From Ophiodon elongatus (Eukaryota; Chordata; Actinopteri; Perciformes; Hexagrammidae): a stretch of DNA of 64,000 bases. The position numbers were made by a program, and so were the translations under genes. The notes below the pieces were generated by a model. That model was not told the origin of the DNA. It did not search any database and was given only the letters and a program-made list of their open reading frames with translations. The DNA is taken from the NCBI GenBank assembly GCA_016806645.1, contig JACSYO010001861.1, positions 1,015,001-1,079,000 of the forward strand, read 5' to 3'. Position 1 is the stretch's first letter; each line of letters begins with the position of its first letter. Shown in pieces: positions 51,439 through 63,754 of this stretch.

Positions 51439-52648
51439 TATTTATCACACCAGGATATTTTTTTGCGAGAATGCACCATCAACACTCGTGAAGGGTGGGA
51501 TGGAACCGCTTTGCAACACTACACTACCTCATCCAAGAAAGAAAGATTAGAAGTAACTTTCTGAGTGCATTTACTGTAAATTCTGACTCCGTATCTCCTT
51601 CTATCTTTTACTGAAACTTTTTCTCATTTTCAAGTCTTTAAGCCAGCTGCATCTAAATTTAAAAAGCTGCGAGCCAAAAACGTATCTTGTGACTGTTGAA
51701 TGAGACTAAAGTTATGTGGAGAGGAACAAAATAAGAGATATATGATCTGTTGCGGGCAACTTTCTTTTAAAGTTAATTTAATGAGGCGGAAACTTCCAAA
51801 CTTTTAATGCCACAGCTCACTCACCCTCATAAAAACAGATTCCTTCTTACTGACTTCTTTATCTGATCATTTGTTAAACACAAGCATTTCATGTTTCGCT
51901 ATCAAAACACCCCTAACATCTGGCTTCTGGCTGAAAGACGGGGCTTTACAAGACTTACAGGGACTGTAAATGTAATAAAAGGGGCTCATTTTGTTTCAGG
52001 ATTTGCCGTAATTGCTGCAATATTCACAAGTTTGAAAAGCAAAACCTTGTTGGTGTCTGTTTGGAAGGTTCGTCTGTCTGAATGATTTTTCTCCCGTCGG
52101 CACGGCTGTGACAGCTGAAGCTGCAACACAATATCAAAGCTAAGTCGGATCCTGGCACCAGAACATGAATACCTCAGAAAGCTACTTCCTCAACAATCTG
52201 ATCGTACTTTTCAGCCTTCCATCATCTTCCCCCCCGACTCTGCCAGAAGGGGGGAAAATGCAGTCACTGAGACGAGACGTTCAACTAATGCTGAGAGTCA
52301 TATTAAAACATGTCAGCGACTGTACGAGTGACATCTCTCCTCTGAAATTACTTACTTGAAGTGGTTGAGAAAGGGGGGGAATGATTCTTGAAGCCAATCA
52401 GCTGTACACAACTCCAGTCTTTTGCTGACGGTGCTTTGAAGCTTTCCCCCCCATACACACAGATAGACACACATACTGTCTAGAAATACACACAGATGTA
52501 TACTCTCAGTCTCAATAACTTTTTTTATAAAACAAAATTGATGAAAATAGACACCGAGATGTAAAAACAAACATATTGTAGTCAACTCAAATAGAGGATG
52601 TCTACATTTGAACTCACACCTGGGCACCCAGACAAATAGTCATACGGT

Positions 52649-52706
52649 ACACACACACACACACACACACGCACACACACACACACACACACGCACACAC
52701 ACACAC

Positions 52707-52754
<48 letters not shown>

Positions 52755-52756
52755 AC
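52649..52756. repeat. (AC)n microsatellite with GC interruptions
   Basis: About 50 AC units broken at intervals by GCAC, then aaac. The interruptions occur at similar spacing, indicating expansion of a longer unit. Reading frames through it are artefacts. Confidence 0.97.
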
Positions 52757-55126
52757 CACCCAGAAGCGAAAAGACATAGGCACAGCACTTTCGACTGGCT
52801 TGTTTTGTCTCAGCTTTCCAGCTCCTGAGTCGGCCCGGGTGTTCTGCCAGCGCAGTTGTTGGCCGCTAAACATGATTGATCACAGAATTTGCCTGCCGCA
52901 TTAGTCCTGTACACCACCAGCCTCCTGTGGCCTGCCAAACACTATGCCTGCCTGTCGCCCATCAAAGGGCCCATCTCAGCAAGAATCCTCAACGCTTCGC
53001 TGAGTCACTTTACAAACACTCACTGTCCCCCTCCTCCCAACCTTTCCACCCCATCGCTTCCCCCCTCGGCGCCACATCGAGGTAGCAGTAGAAAAGGGCC
53101 GTTATTAACTTTTATTGAATGAGGGAGAGTCAAGAAAATCTGTCGAGCGCTGGGGAATAAGCATTACCAGCTGCTTTCTACAGACAAACAACTTGTAAGG
53201 GAGGGAATCAGTTATCAAATGTGAGGGTGCGGCTCTGTCGGCCTGCTGGGGGAATTCAGGAGCGGATGTTGTGATGCACGGTTGGTGCGTGTGTGTCTGG
53301 GTATGCTGAGATGGAGTGCCAGGACATTAATTTTCATTTAGAATAACAACCAACACTCCCGAGAACCTAAGGGAGAGGGAAGCAGTGCAGAGGCAATGTG
53401 GTATTGACTTATTGAACTGTAGACCTAAAAGGCTTTTTTTCTGTTGGATTGCTTTTGGTAACATCTGAAGATTCTTCCTCCTGGAGCTCTAAATGAACTC
53501 GAGATTCAAGAGGGGGAAACAAAATTCAGAGGAGACCAATGTTTTCATCCAATGTCAGAAGTCTTTATAGAGTTCACCAAATGCAGAGAACCAAATGAAA
53601 TATATCTGTTGGCTGTGAGCAATTTTTCAAAGATGAGTTCAGAGCAGCCCTTACACATGCCCGCTTTCGGCAAACACAAGTGACATATTTGGCATCACAT
53701 CCTGATTCCTAAATATTCAGTATGAATCTCTAAATTGAAGAAAAAGAACCCCACCAGAATGTAATTTTGATATAAAGTGGAAATGTATGGGAGAAAATAT
53801 TACTTCACTCAACTAAATTGAGCCTTTGCACACTTTTGTTTGTGTGACAGACTTTGTTGAACAAGTTTTATTCCAGTTCCATTCCTCATGTAATGGGTTT
53901 TAGTTAGACTCAATAGCTGGTTAGCTCAGTTAAACACAAGTAGACTGACACAGGCATATACATTTCCACAAAGATAGATTTAAGTGTGCATTTGATCATC
54001 TGGACACTCGGTAGATCAGAGCTTCAATGGTTAATTCAATAGAGAAATTGCTCCAAGCATTCTTCCACAGTATGCACCTTAAATGTTGGCACCTGTGATA
54101 CAACGATGGTGTGAAATGTGTAAATGAGAAAACTGGCATCAGTGAAGAATATATAAGGTAGGTTCTCTGCAAAGTTCAAGCTCTCTCTGACACTGCAGAG
54201 GCTTCTTTTGAGGACTTGTTCCATCTATATTCACACACAAATTGCCAAAGATGCACATTACAGAGAAGTTTGGCAGCAACTTGCAAACAGAAGATGAAAT
54301 GACCTCACTGAGTTTCAGTGAGCTTTCCAGGAGTACGTTTCAATTAAATTGTAACACAATTTGCATTTAATTTATTATCCAATGTCATGAAATGTCCTGA
54401 CTGATATTGTAAAAAACCTTTTTATTTATGCAATGGCTTTAAGGTTTTTTTTTTTTTCAAAACTGATAATAATGTAACATTTTGACAGATAATATAATAG
54501 TGTAAGAGTTTTTTTCTCTCTGAAATTTTTTATGTGCAAGTATACAAAATGTCTACAGTAAAACAAACAGTGTCATGTTAGAATACTGAGAACACTAACA
54601 TTTGACTTCTTGTTTGGAAATGTAAATGCAAGGCAAAATTGACAACAGATGACAAGTGGTTCCTTGTTATCGGGCAGAGATGCATTAAACTAAAATGTCT
54701 ATCAATCATAAGTGAACAAGCCCATACCCATGTTGATTGGTCGTTATTGTATTTTCCATTAGACCAGAGTGGATCCAAGATTAGACATCATCAGAAGATG
54801 AGAAAAGCTGCAGAAGATGGCAAACATGACGTAAGCCATCGTTGAAGGCAAAACAGTCGATTTAACCTCTAGGAAATATTAGTTTTCCTCTATGTTGACA
54901 GTGATCCTTATAGAATCCTTTGTGTCGGCTCAGCTTATGAAATATCTGCATTCAAATAGGGTTTCAAATCAAATTATGAGATGAAGAGAAAGGTTGACCC
55001 TATTACTCAAGTAAATCATTTTTTACTTTTACTCAGTTGCACCCAGACTGATTATGATGGGGGTTCCAATCACAGATTTTCTAGTTTTAAAGAGGGGCCT
55101 GATCAAAAACTACTTTTTATGCCCCG
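52757..55126. other. Presumed intronic sequence, nothing recognised
   Basis: A GC-richer patch at 52790-53110 has frames in two registers without domains. The rest is AT-rich and featureless. Confidence 0.45.
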
Positions 55127-56264
55127 GATGATTTCTTTCCTGATAAGGCAAAGTTAGCATCACTTTTCGTTGAGAATGATTCTGTCAAATTTATTTGAGC
55201 GCACAGCCTAATTGTTTTGGAAAGCAACTGCAGAGCACTTGTCAAAACAATAAGGCTCATTTGAAAAATAATAATTGTGGAATAGACTATTCATTCAATT
55301 ATTTTACTTATTGGTGCAGAATTGCAATAGCCTATTCTGCAATTATTCATCAAATGAGCCTTATTGTTTTGACAGGCGCTTTAAATTTGACAGAATCATT
55401 CTTTCATTTCAGCTACCAAGCTCCTCTTCTATGGAATCAGCTTCCACTTTCAGTCTGGGGGGCAGACACAGTGACCACATTTAAGAGTAGACTTAAGACT
55501 TTCCTCTTTGATAGCGCTTATAGTTAGGGCTGGCTCAGGTTTGCCCTGGTTCATTCTTTCCAGCCCCTTGATATGCTGCTATAGGCCTAGACTGCTGGGG
55601 AACATATTAGGATACACTGAGCTCCTCTATCCTTTTCTCTCTCTCCTTCTGTATGAATTCATGTTCTATCAATGCACATTACTAACTCTACTTCTTCCCC
55701 CGGAGTCTTTGTGCTCTTCTCGCCTCGCAGGTTTCCACAGATCGTGGTTGCATCTGGACCCTGGTCCTGCCTCCTGCCTCCTGGTTCCTGCCGTAACACT
55801 ACTGACGCACATTCTTCTCTATTTTCCTTCTGTTTCTATGGATCGTGGTTAAATCTGGACCCTGATCCTGCGTCCTGCTGTGGTCCTCCCCGACACCTAC
55901 TGCTACTATTACATGAATCATTTCTGTCGTGTGAATTGAACATGTTGTAACTCTGTTATGCTGTTCATTCTGTACACATGACATCTATTTTCGTACTCTG
56001 TCCATCCTGGGAAAGGGATCCTCCTCTGCTGCTCTCCTGAAGGTTTCTTCCATTTTTCTCTCTGTTGAAAGGTTTTTTTTGGGGGGAGTTTTTCCTGAGT
56101 CAATGAGAGGTTCTGGGACAGAGGATGTTGTTGTGTATAGATTGTAAAGCCCTCTGAGGCAAATTTGTAATTTGTGATTTTGGGCTATACAAAAATAAAT
56201 TGAATTGAAATGAATTCTCAACACAAAGTGATGCTAACTTTGCGATATCAGGAAATAAATCTCC
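55127..56264. mobile_element. Palindromic foldback/MITE-like element split by an L2 LINE insertion
   Basis: The left outer arm (about 55127-55174, containing caaagttagcatcac) reappears inverted at 56214-56264. Inner arms also pair: 55175-55292 with 55300-55400 (for example aatgattctgtcaaattt against aaatttgacagaatcatt). Removing the LINE segment at about 55402-56212 restores a continuous palindrome of roughly 320 bp, and a short duplication (attct) sits at both LINE junctions. The family of the palindromic element is not recognised. Confidence 0.7.
55402..56212 (+). mobile_element. L2/Maui-type LINE 3' end, 5'-truncated
   Basis: The insertion begins inside the last codons of a LINE ORF2: the frame reads SYQAPLLWNQLP..TFKSRLKTFLFD and stops at 55525-55527. 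It continues through a 3' UTR that matches, from memory, the abundant teleost L2 tail (gctgctataggcctagactgctggg, then tgtaaagccctctgaggcaa) and ends in an ataaattgaattgaa terminus. It appears internally shortened relative to the common form. It cannot mobilise itself. Confidence 0.85.
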
Positions 56265-57387
56265 AGGTGTCTCATTTATAAAACAGTGAGTAGGATCCAC
56301 ACTAAATGTTTGCCTACGTGCAAAGGAGGAGTTACGCCCAAAAATATTACGATAAAAACTTGCATACGCCTGTCAGTGATCTATTTCCTTTTATAAAATC
56401 CCGAATCAACCTGTAAATGTGTGCAGCTGGTTCAGCCTCCCATCCCACCCTCTACACGCCCACCATAAACGGTCAACGCAAAGCCCTTTTTGAACGTTGA
56501 TGCGTAGAGATGAACTGCTGATCAGTGGGTCTTTACGGTGAATCACGTAACAATGAGGATACGGAGTGATCATACGAGAGCTGTCACTGGCTTTATTTCC
56601 AGACTTTGCTCATTTACACAATCCGTATGTGCAGGTGGTGAAGATTTGCCAGGTGAGGTAACTGGAGAAGGTGTGCGAGAGTCACCATGGTTACTCCTCT
56701 GCTTCAGTGAGCTATGACACTCACATCGGATTGCTGTTTACAGTTTGTCTGTGTACAGTGCGCTGCATGTATCTGTCAGTATGGAATAAACCATAAATGA
56801 ATAAATGAAGTTGTGTTCACTGCAGCGATGTTACCCACAAACACAAACACTAGTTAACGGAATTTTACAGCTGATGATAATTTAATCAGCTGCTCCACAG
56901 CTGACTATGAGTGTCTCTCTCCTCTGCGCTCTGGGGTGCAGACAGCGCTGATTAAATATTAAGTGGAATTCGATTTGAGGTTTGAGTTGGTTTATATCTT
57001 TGACAATTGAAATGTGCTTATAGTTATGGCTCACTGGTACAAGCACAAATAACACTGCTGGTTTGACTGTTTATGATAAAGAAAATATATAAGTGCAAAA
57101 TAACATGTGAGATTAAATGGGTGAGAGACATCAATATACCTGTATTATACCATGATCCCTCTCACATGTAATTTCTACAATCCGGCTTTAATTCCCCACC
57201 TCACCATCTGCATCGCTAATTTCCCCGTGTCGCCAAAATGTTCATACGCATGGGTCAGCGTTTGCACACAGGTGCGGACATTCTCCCGTCAAGTTTGTTT
57301 TTATAGATCACAACGTTTGCGTGGGAAGTGGCATAGACCTCTTTCAGTCTCTGTTTTGTGCGTACACAATGGTTATAAATGAGACCT
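56265..57387. mobile_element. Non-autonomous DNA transposon with terminal inverted repeats (1.12 kb)
   Basis: The left end AGGTGTCTCATTTATAA is matched by AGGT-CTCATTTATAA reading in from the right end, with a one-base indel. Subterminal parts share TACG/GCAAA-rich motifs that resemble a common teleost DNA-transposon end. There is no transposase frame. The target duplication is not clear, so the superfamily is left open. It abuts the palindromic element ending at 56264. Confidence 0.7.
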
Positions 57388-58740
57388 CAGGGGTGTAAAA
57401 ATGTGGTACTGACAGGAACAGATTTAATGTAGTAAATTCTCATTAAGGTATTACATTATCGGTAAACATGATAATACAATATTAGTCAGGACGTTTTATT
57501 ACATTGATGTTAAGTCATTACATTCTTGGGTTGTATTACTGTTTCAATCGAGTTAAGTGCAAATTGTAACACAATTCAGCTGTGATTACACTTTCAGGAA
57601 ATTATTACATTATTAGGCCACATATCACTCAATTTACACAGTGCTTCCAGTGTAATGAGAGCAAAACATAAAAAGCAGAAGGGCACTTACTCTTAGGATT
57701 TACATTACCAGTAAATTAGAATATACTACTACTGTGTAGTAATACAACACAGCAATATATTAAGGGAACATTCCAGGGATTAGCATTGCACTATTATTAC
57801 TTTGGGGAGCTCACAAGAGACGCAATAAAAAAGTATGGTCAAAATCAAAGCAGCAAGGGCCGAGATATCCTGATACCCTCATCAGCAGTTTGGGTCAAGC
57901 TCAGAAAACACTGGACACCTATAATTCTTATAATCCAATTCAGCAGCATCCTTGTGACATCAGATATTCCTCAGACTTTATCTTATTTATTTTATTTTCT
58001 CAGACTTTGAAAAGCAAGCAGACAATAATTACATGAGTACTCTTATGAACTTCAGGTATATAATGAGTGTTCCCTTTAGCACCCTTACAGACTTCCACCA
58101 TATACTGTAAACTGTGTGTATTCAAGCACATACACACTTAGATGCAGAGTAAGATTTTTTTATTATGTATTTGTGTTTCATCAGTTAACGGCAGGGGCTA
58201 ACGGCTCATTACTCAGTGTGTCCTGGATCTGCCTAAAATACCAACACACACACACATACCTTACCAGGAGGATTCCCCTCCATATGGTTATAAACACATT
58301 CAGTATGAATAATATTGATTGTCCCAGTATGGCTCCAGTTTAACATTCCAACAGCAAATTAATTATCTACATGAATATTTAATCTGATATAGTGACGATA
58401 AAAGGCAATTAGCCCAGCTGCAATCCTAGAGATGTGAAGATTTGCATTTTCTCCAGCCAGAGGGTTACAAAAGATGTTCAGTGTTCCAATGGTGTATATT
58501 AGATTAATGCCTTCCTTACTGAAAACATGACCCTGCATGTTCCTTTATTGTGTTAGGTCAAACCCTGCTCCTGTATCACTTGGTCATGATCAATCATGTG
58601 GTACAACTTGCAAAGAGTGTAAAAAAGAATATTATTTTGCAGACGTGCTGTAATCGCATCAAGGGCTGTCTTCACATAGTATCTTGTCTTACAGTGAGAG
58701 TCATCCCAAATGGAGTTAAGCGTTAGTGAGAGTTTCCTCT
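57388..58740. other. Presumed intronic sequence, nothing firmly recognised
   Basis: 57420-57780 has unusually many tattaca/attacatta motifs, suggesting an old repeat, but no ends were found. Confidence 0.4.
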
Positions 58741-59150
58741 TAAGACGTATTTACAAAGCTCTTTTTACTAATTGAACTGATTGAACTCCAAATCTACGGG
58801 AGGGGCCCAGATAGACCTTGCTGGTGGAAAAGTGACCTAGCTGTGTCAGTGAACGTGAAATGAAATATCAGTACACAGGAGTGCTTTATCTCTGGATTTT
58901 CCAAAAAGCTGACACAAAGCAGGCGTTACACGAAGCCCATTTTAGTGACTTAGGAGTCCCCTGAATCCTCTTTATCTTCTGTCAGACTTAGGAGCTGGGA
59001 GTTTTAGCACTAAATGCTTTGTGAAATCCTCTAAGACCAAAAACCAAGGAGTCTTAAAGTTACAGCTGACTCACCTTTCATTTAGTTTCTCCTAACTCAT
59101 GCAGTTAGGAGCTACTTTAAGCCTTTGACTGTTTTGTGAATATGACCCCA
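58741..59150. mobile_element. Probable non-autonomous DNA transposon with 'cttaggag' motifs
   Basis: Left gacgtatttacaaagctc and, read inward from the right, gtcatattcacaaaacagtc form a degraded inverted repeat. The interior has several copies of cttaggag or its complement and a 9-bp-arm hairpin (ctcctaact/agttaggag) near 59090-59113. The layout resembles a teleost repeat family ending in 'tttgtgaatatggccc'. Boundaries are approximate. Confidence 0.5.
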
Positions 59151-61489
59151 TTTATATAAGCAGCAGCAAATTAGCTAACCTAGCTGCCAAGTAAAAACTA
59201 GCTAAACTACATACAACTTACCTCAAGCAAATATAAATTGAAGAAAAGGAGGTACATAAGTAAAAAATATTCAAAGAGCATCTTTGCAAGTGGCAGACTA
59301 AAATGTCATGCAGAGGGCTAATTATAGAGCTTGAAATAATAATTAGTTGGAAATGTGAATCTCCAGCAAAAGTCATAATTTCTTTAAGCAGACAATATCT
59401 AGTAGGGAGGGCCGGGGAACAAGTGAACAAGTGAACACGTCAAAATAGGGCAGTAGCAAAGCTCAAAGCAGTTATATATCTCTGGGCGCTGCCCCATTTC
59501 CAATACAGAATCCTCAAGAGGTGTGTTAGATTTATATCCTTAGGAGAAACACAGATGGGGCGGAGCCAGGCAAGCACACACTCTCATAACAGCGGGCATC
59601 CATCCTCAATAAAAACTGCATCCTGTAAAATATGGTTAACAATGACAATGCCACGCTGTTCATTACTGCTTTGTTGAATGAATAAGTGTGAATGTATGCG
59701 TCTCAGCCAACAGAGAAATGCTGCTACATCCTACAGACAGATGGCTGCAGAGGCTGGCAGTACCGGATGAGAGGCTGTCTCACATCCAAATACCCATTTA
59801 GGCCATTGCTTATTGGGTCAGGACAGGCGGAGAGCCCAGTATTTGAGCAAAGAGAGAATTAATGGTTACCATATACAGAGCAGTCCCTTTTCTCATAAAC
59901 ACACACAAGAGAAAAAAATAGAGCTTTTTCTTTTCAAGCCAGCTATTGGCACAATAACCATTACCTGATGGTTGTTATGATCTATATTTAATGAATTCCT
60001 TGAGTTGAACAAATTAAAATGTTTGTAATTACTCTGCATGCCAGTGCCTGTACAATTTAGGTTCAACCAAAGACCGCTCCATAACGAGACACAACACATC
60101 ATCTTTAAAAGATAAAAAGCTGACTGTTTCCAGAAAGGCAAACAGAGTGTGCCGTTGGCTCTGCTTCGGAGCTACACAAGTAAATGAAGTATCATGTTTT
60201 GATTTAATTAGATCACATGGGTCATTTTCAGGCTTGCTATAATAAGGCAGCCTTCAGCTGTGTCCCAATTTAGAGCTTCAAGATTAAATTCAACATCAAT
60301 TGACGGTTGGTAACTGGCCACAAACTCAGGTCTTTGCTACACGCCCATTCACTTCCTTACTTTTTATCTTGCTACATAAAGCAAACATCTCAAGGAAGAT
60401 TTAGATGGTTCACTGTTGATATTAATCCTACAATTTAATTTAAAACATGAAAGATAACCAACTGAAAGTAATGTTAATTTAACATCAACAGCATTTTGTA
60501 ATGCGACATTAACTGTTTTTATGAACATCAGCTTGCTGTTTGCATCATTTCAGTCTGTGCCAACTCTTTTGTTTTGTCTTTATCTGATACACTTGTATCA
60601 AACAAATTTAGTCCTCATTAGCAAAGGTTACTCTTTATTTAGTCATCATAGATTTTGTTAATAAAATTAACACTGCGTTGTATTGTTTGTAGCTTTCAGT
60701 TAAATTTATTGCACACTGATACCTTGTTAAATGTTGTGTTCTGGCAGCCTTTTCAAATCCATTAGAGAGAAAATATATATCAGTCATATTTAAGAGGGTG
60801 AACATAAATATGGTAAGGGTGATAATCACTCAATGGTTTGTAGAGTTAATTTACATGAGAAGGAATGCCAAAGACGATGTCAAAGACGAATGATCCATAC
60901 CTTCCTGCATTGGCTCTGAATGAAATGTCCTGCAGAATCAGACTAATACATTTAACTCAAGAAGACTAGGCCGACACGGTAGTGTTGTAGGACACTAACA
61001 CACACAATTATAAATGTATTTATTTGTATGATCCAGCCACACTTTGCATTCTATGACAACCAGCTATGTTGTGAGTATTTTCCTCTTGTGGTTTATAGTT
61101 TGTAACTGACTTTGATGCTAGTATTTTGATTTCCTCTCGGGACGCCACGATGAAAGCTAACAAGTGGAAAAACTGGGGTTGATATTTTCAGATATTTCTG
61201 TCCCAGTTTGCTCTGGAAGCAAATGCAATGGGAATTAGGAGATGCGCATTTGCTGTATATTACATTTTGATGAGAGCCATCACAACTCCTAACAGAGGGC
61301 TATGACTCAAATATCAATAATTAACATGGCGACAATTAATCATTTTACAATGTTTAACCATAGATGTGGTTTAAGTTCTTAAGTTCTTCGCCCTCTTAGA
61401 GCTGTGGCTATTGGGTTCATCCAGCGACATGCACATTTGTAAAGATTTTGTTTTTTAGTGTCCTTGTGCCCTGCACAGGCCTCTCTTAT
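59151..61489. other. Presumed intronic sequence, nothing recognised
   Basis: AT-rich, without repeats or exons that I can support. Confidence 0.45.
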
Positions 61490-62040
61490 GTCAGCACTTG
61501 CAACATATAAACGCTGTGCGACCATAGTTCTGCTCCCGTTTTTTCTTTAGTGTCAAGCGGTCAACAAGTAAAGAGGAAAAGAAGATGAAATGTCCAGCGG
61601 TGTCTGTCTGTGTACCGGCAGCCGGGTTGGCTACATCCTCCTTACAGACCCTCATCCCAGCTGAGAGAGCTGTCTCGGCTATGTCCACATCTGGCTAGCT
61701 CGTACCACGCAGTCCGCTTGCCAGTTCTTTGCCTATGGAGGAGCTGCGGTGAAAGGAGGATGCTTTCAGGGCGTTTTGTGTGTTGAAGGTGGCGGGTACG
61801 GCAGTTGGGCAGACAGTCAGGATACCTTAACAGCCGGTGAGCTGGACATCTTCACCGGCAATTTCCCAGAAACCAAAGATGGAGGCCACTGCGACTGGGA
61901 GTCTGTTGGCTCAGCTCCTTCCATAGCAGGTACTCTTCCTGGCTCTCCTTCCTCCCCATTAGGAGCACTGGAGGCTGAAAACGAGGGATACTAAGCCCCG
62001 GGTTTATGGATTTCTCCGTCCCCACAGTGGCCAGGAGCCC
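61490..62040 (+). other. GC-rich island with an 81-codon frame, unidentified
   Basis: This 550-bp patch is markedly GC-richer than its surroundings and contains a plus-strand frame at 61749-61994 rich in Gly and Pro (for example GSAPSIAGTLPGSPSSPLG). It ends just before a hAT-like element. I cannot assign it; a dispersed-repeat origin is more likely than a gene. Confidence 0.25.
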
Positions 62041-62082
62041 TGCAGCAGTAACTTTCTCCTTCTAAGCATCCTAAGCCAAGAC

Positions 62083-62748
62083 TACTGGTGCAACGGATTA
62101 TAAAACTCACGGTTCGGATCGTATCAAGGATCAGAGTCACTGATTGGATCACATATCGGATCAGCACAAAAGAAAAAGAGGGAGCAAATATACATTTTTG
62201 CTAGATATTAATTGATAATCATTGATGATCCATATTGGTAGATACAGATCCCTTTATGTTGTCATAATTCCCTCTCTAATATCTATTTATGTTGTTGTGA
62301 AAACATCATCTTCAACCAACTGGATTTATTCAACACTACATTTTACGAGATTACACGTGAACACATCATGATAACATTATAATTTATCTTCGCCCAATAC
62401 TAATTTCCACTGAACAGAGCGTAAATGCATCATAATGTAACTGAACGGAACCTTTGTTCATTAGCCATTAGCGGTGTTTTCACCGTTAGCTCTCTTCCTG
62501 TAAATTTAAACACAGATTGGTTGTTTGCAATGTAACATTATCAGAGATTGGCGACTAGAATAGCATAAATGCCGAAGTCCTGATTGTATATTTTACTAAA
62601 TATTGGCGAATAACAATCAGAAAAACTTTATTTCACACTGTGATGGTAAACGTTAAACTGTGTAATTAATCCGCGGTTCACATGCGTGCCGAACCGTGAG
62701 GGAGGATCCGTACGGATCACGGATAGACGATGGTCCTTTACACCACTA
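62083..62748. mobile_element. hAT-like non-autonomous element (666 bp)
   Basis: The ends TACTGGTGcAAcGGA and TAGTGGTGtAAaGGA (read inward) form an imperfect inverted repeat. Flanks gccaagac and accaaggc match at 6 of 8 positions, an aged 8-bp duplication. Subterminal blocks carry cggttcggatc on the left and ccgaaccgtgag on the right, also inverted relative to each other. It encodes nothing. Confidence 0.78.
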
Positions 62749-63754
62749 ACCAAGGCCCTTTTTAATGAAATGCTGAAGAAATGCTGATCTAAATTGGGAG
62801 CAGAACTATGGTTGCAAGTGCAGACGTAAGAGAGGCCCATGCATGGCACAAGAAAAGAACCCAATAGCGACAGCTCTTAGAGGGCTATGCCTATACTCAT
62901 GGTATCTTAAATTACAATATGTAACTAACGCTACTTGGTCAATAATGCACAAAGGAAAGCCTTTGTTTAATTTAAAACAATATGGACATTTGAGATTTGT
63001 GTGTCAATAAAGTAGCTCTTCCTCACCATGTAGGCAAGTTACAGGTTAATCTTACAGTGTAACCAAACTCATGTAAGTTAATGTTACTAAAACAATGCCA
63101 TTTGTCCTGTAGAGTCAATATAAAACATGGATTAAAACCATGTTGAATTATACATAATCTTTTAAAACCATGTGAACAGTGCAGTGAACGATGCAATATT
63201 CTCAAATATCACCAATGATTCATTATCTTGCTCCTGTTTCGGCAGAACGTCAATGAGGGACATTCACTTGGAACTAGAGATAAAAACGGCTTTTAGAATA
63301 TTACTTCTACACTTTAATATCACCCAATTTCCAGTTTTAATAAATTATGTAAAAGTAGTGGTTCTAGGGCTGGCATCAAATGAGCACATCTCAATTATGA
63401 ATTAAACTAATGATACATCCTCTTGCCGGCTTTAAGAGGGGTCTTGCAACTCTGAAGGAGTTTAGTTTAACCTCGCTTTTAAACGCTTGCTTGCAAAAAG
63501 GCAGTACAGGCTTTCAGTGTAAATTAGTGTCGTGCAACACACTTTTGCACATTTTGATATTTGTGGTTTCTCTGGGCAAATACAGGGCAAACTTGACATG
63601 TAATTACATGAAAGTCCTTCCTACGTTTATTAATAATTATTCATGTGCATGATATATATACTTAACTAAGATTTAAAAATCTGGTGATAGAAAACAACAA
63701 GTTAATGACATAATTATATACATCTATGCTGCACCTGATTAATGTTTTAAATGG

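Noticed and set aside
52582..52904. Reading frames of alternating Cys-Val or His-Thr
   Set aside because: They arise from the interrupted (AC)n tract.
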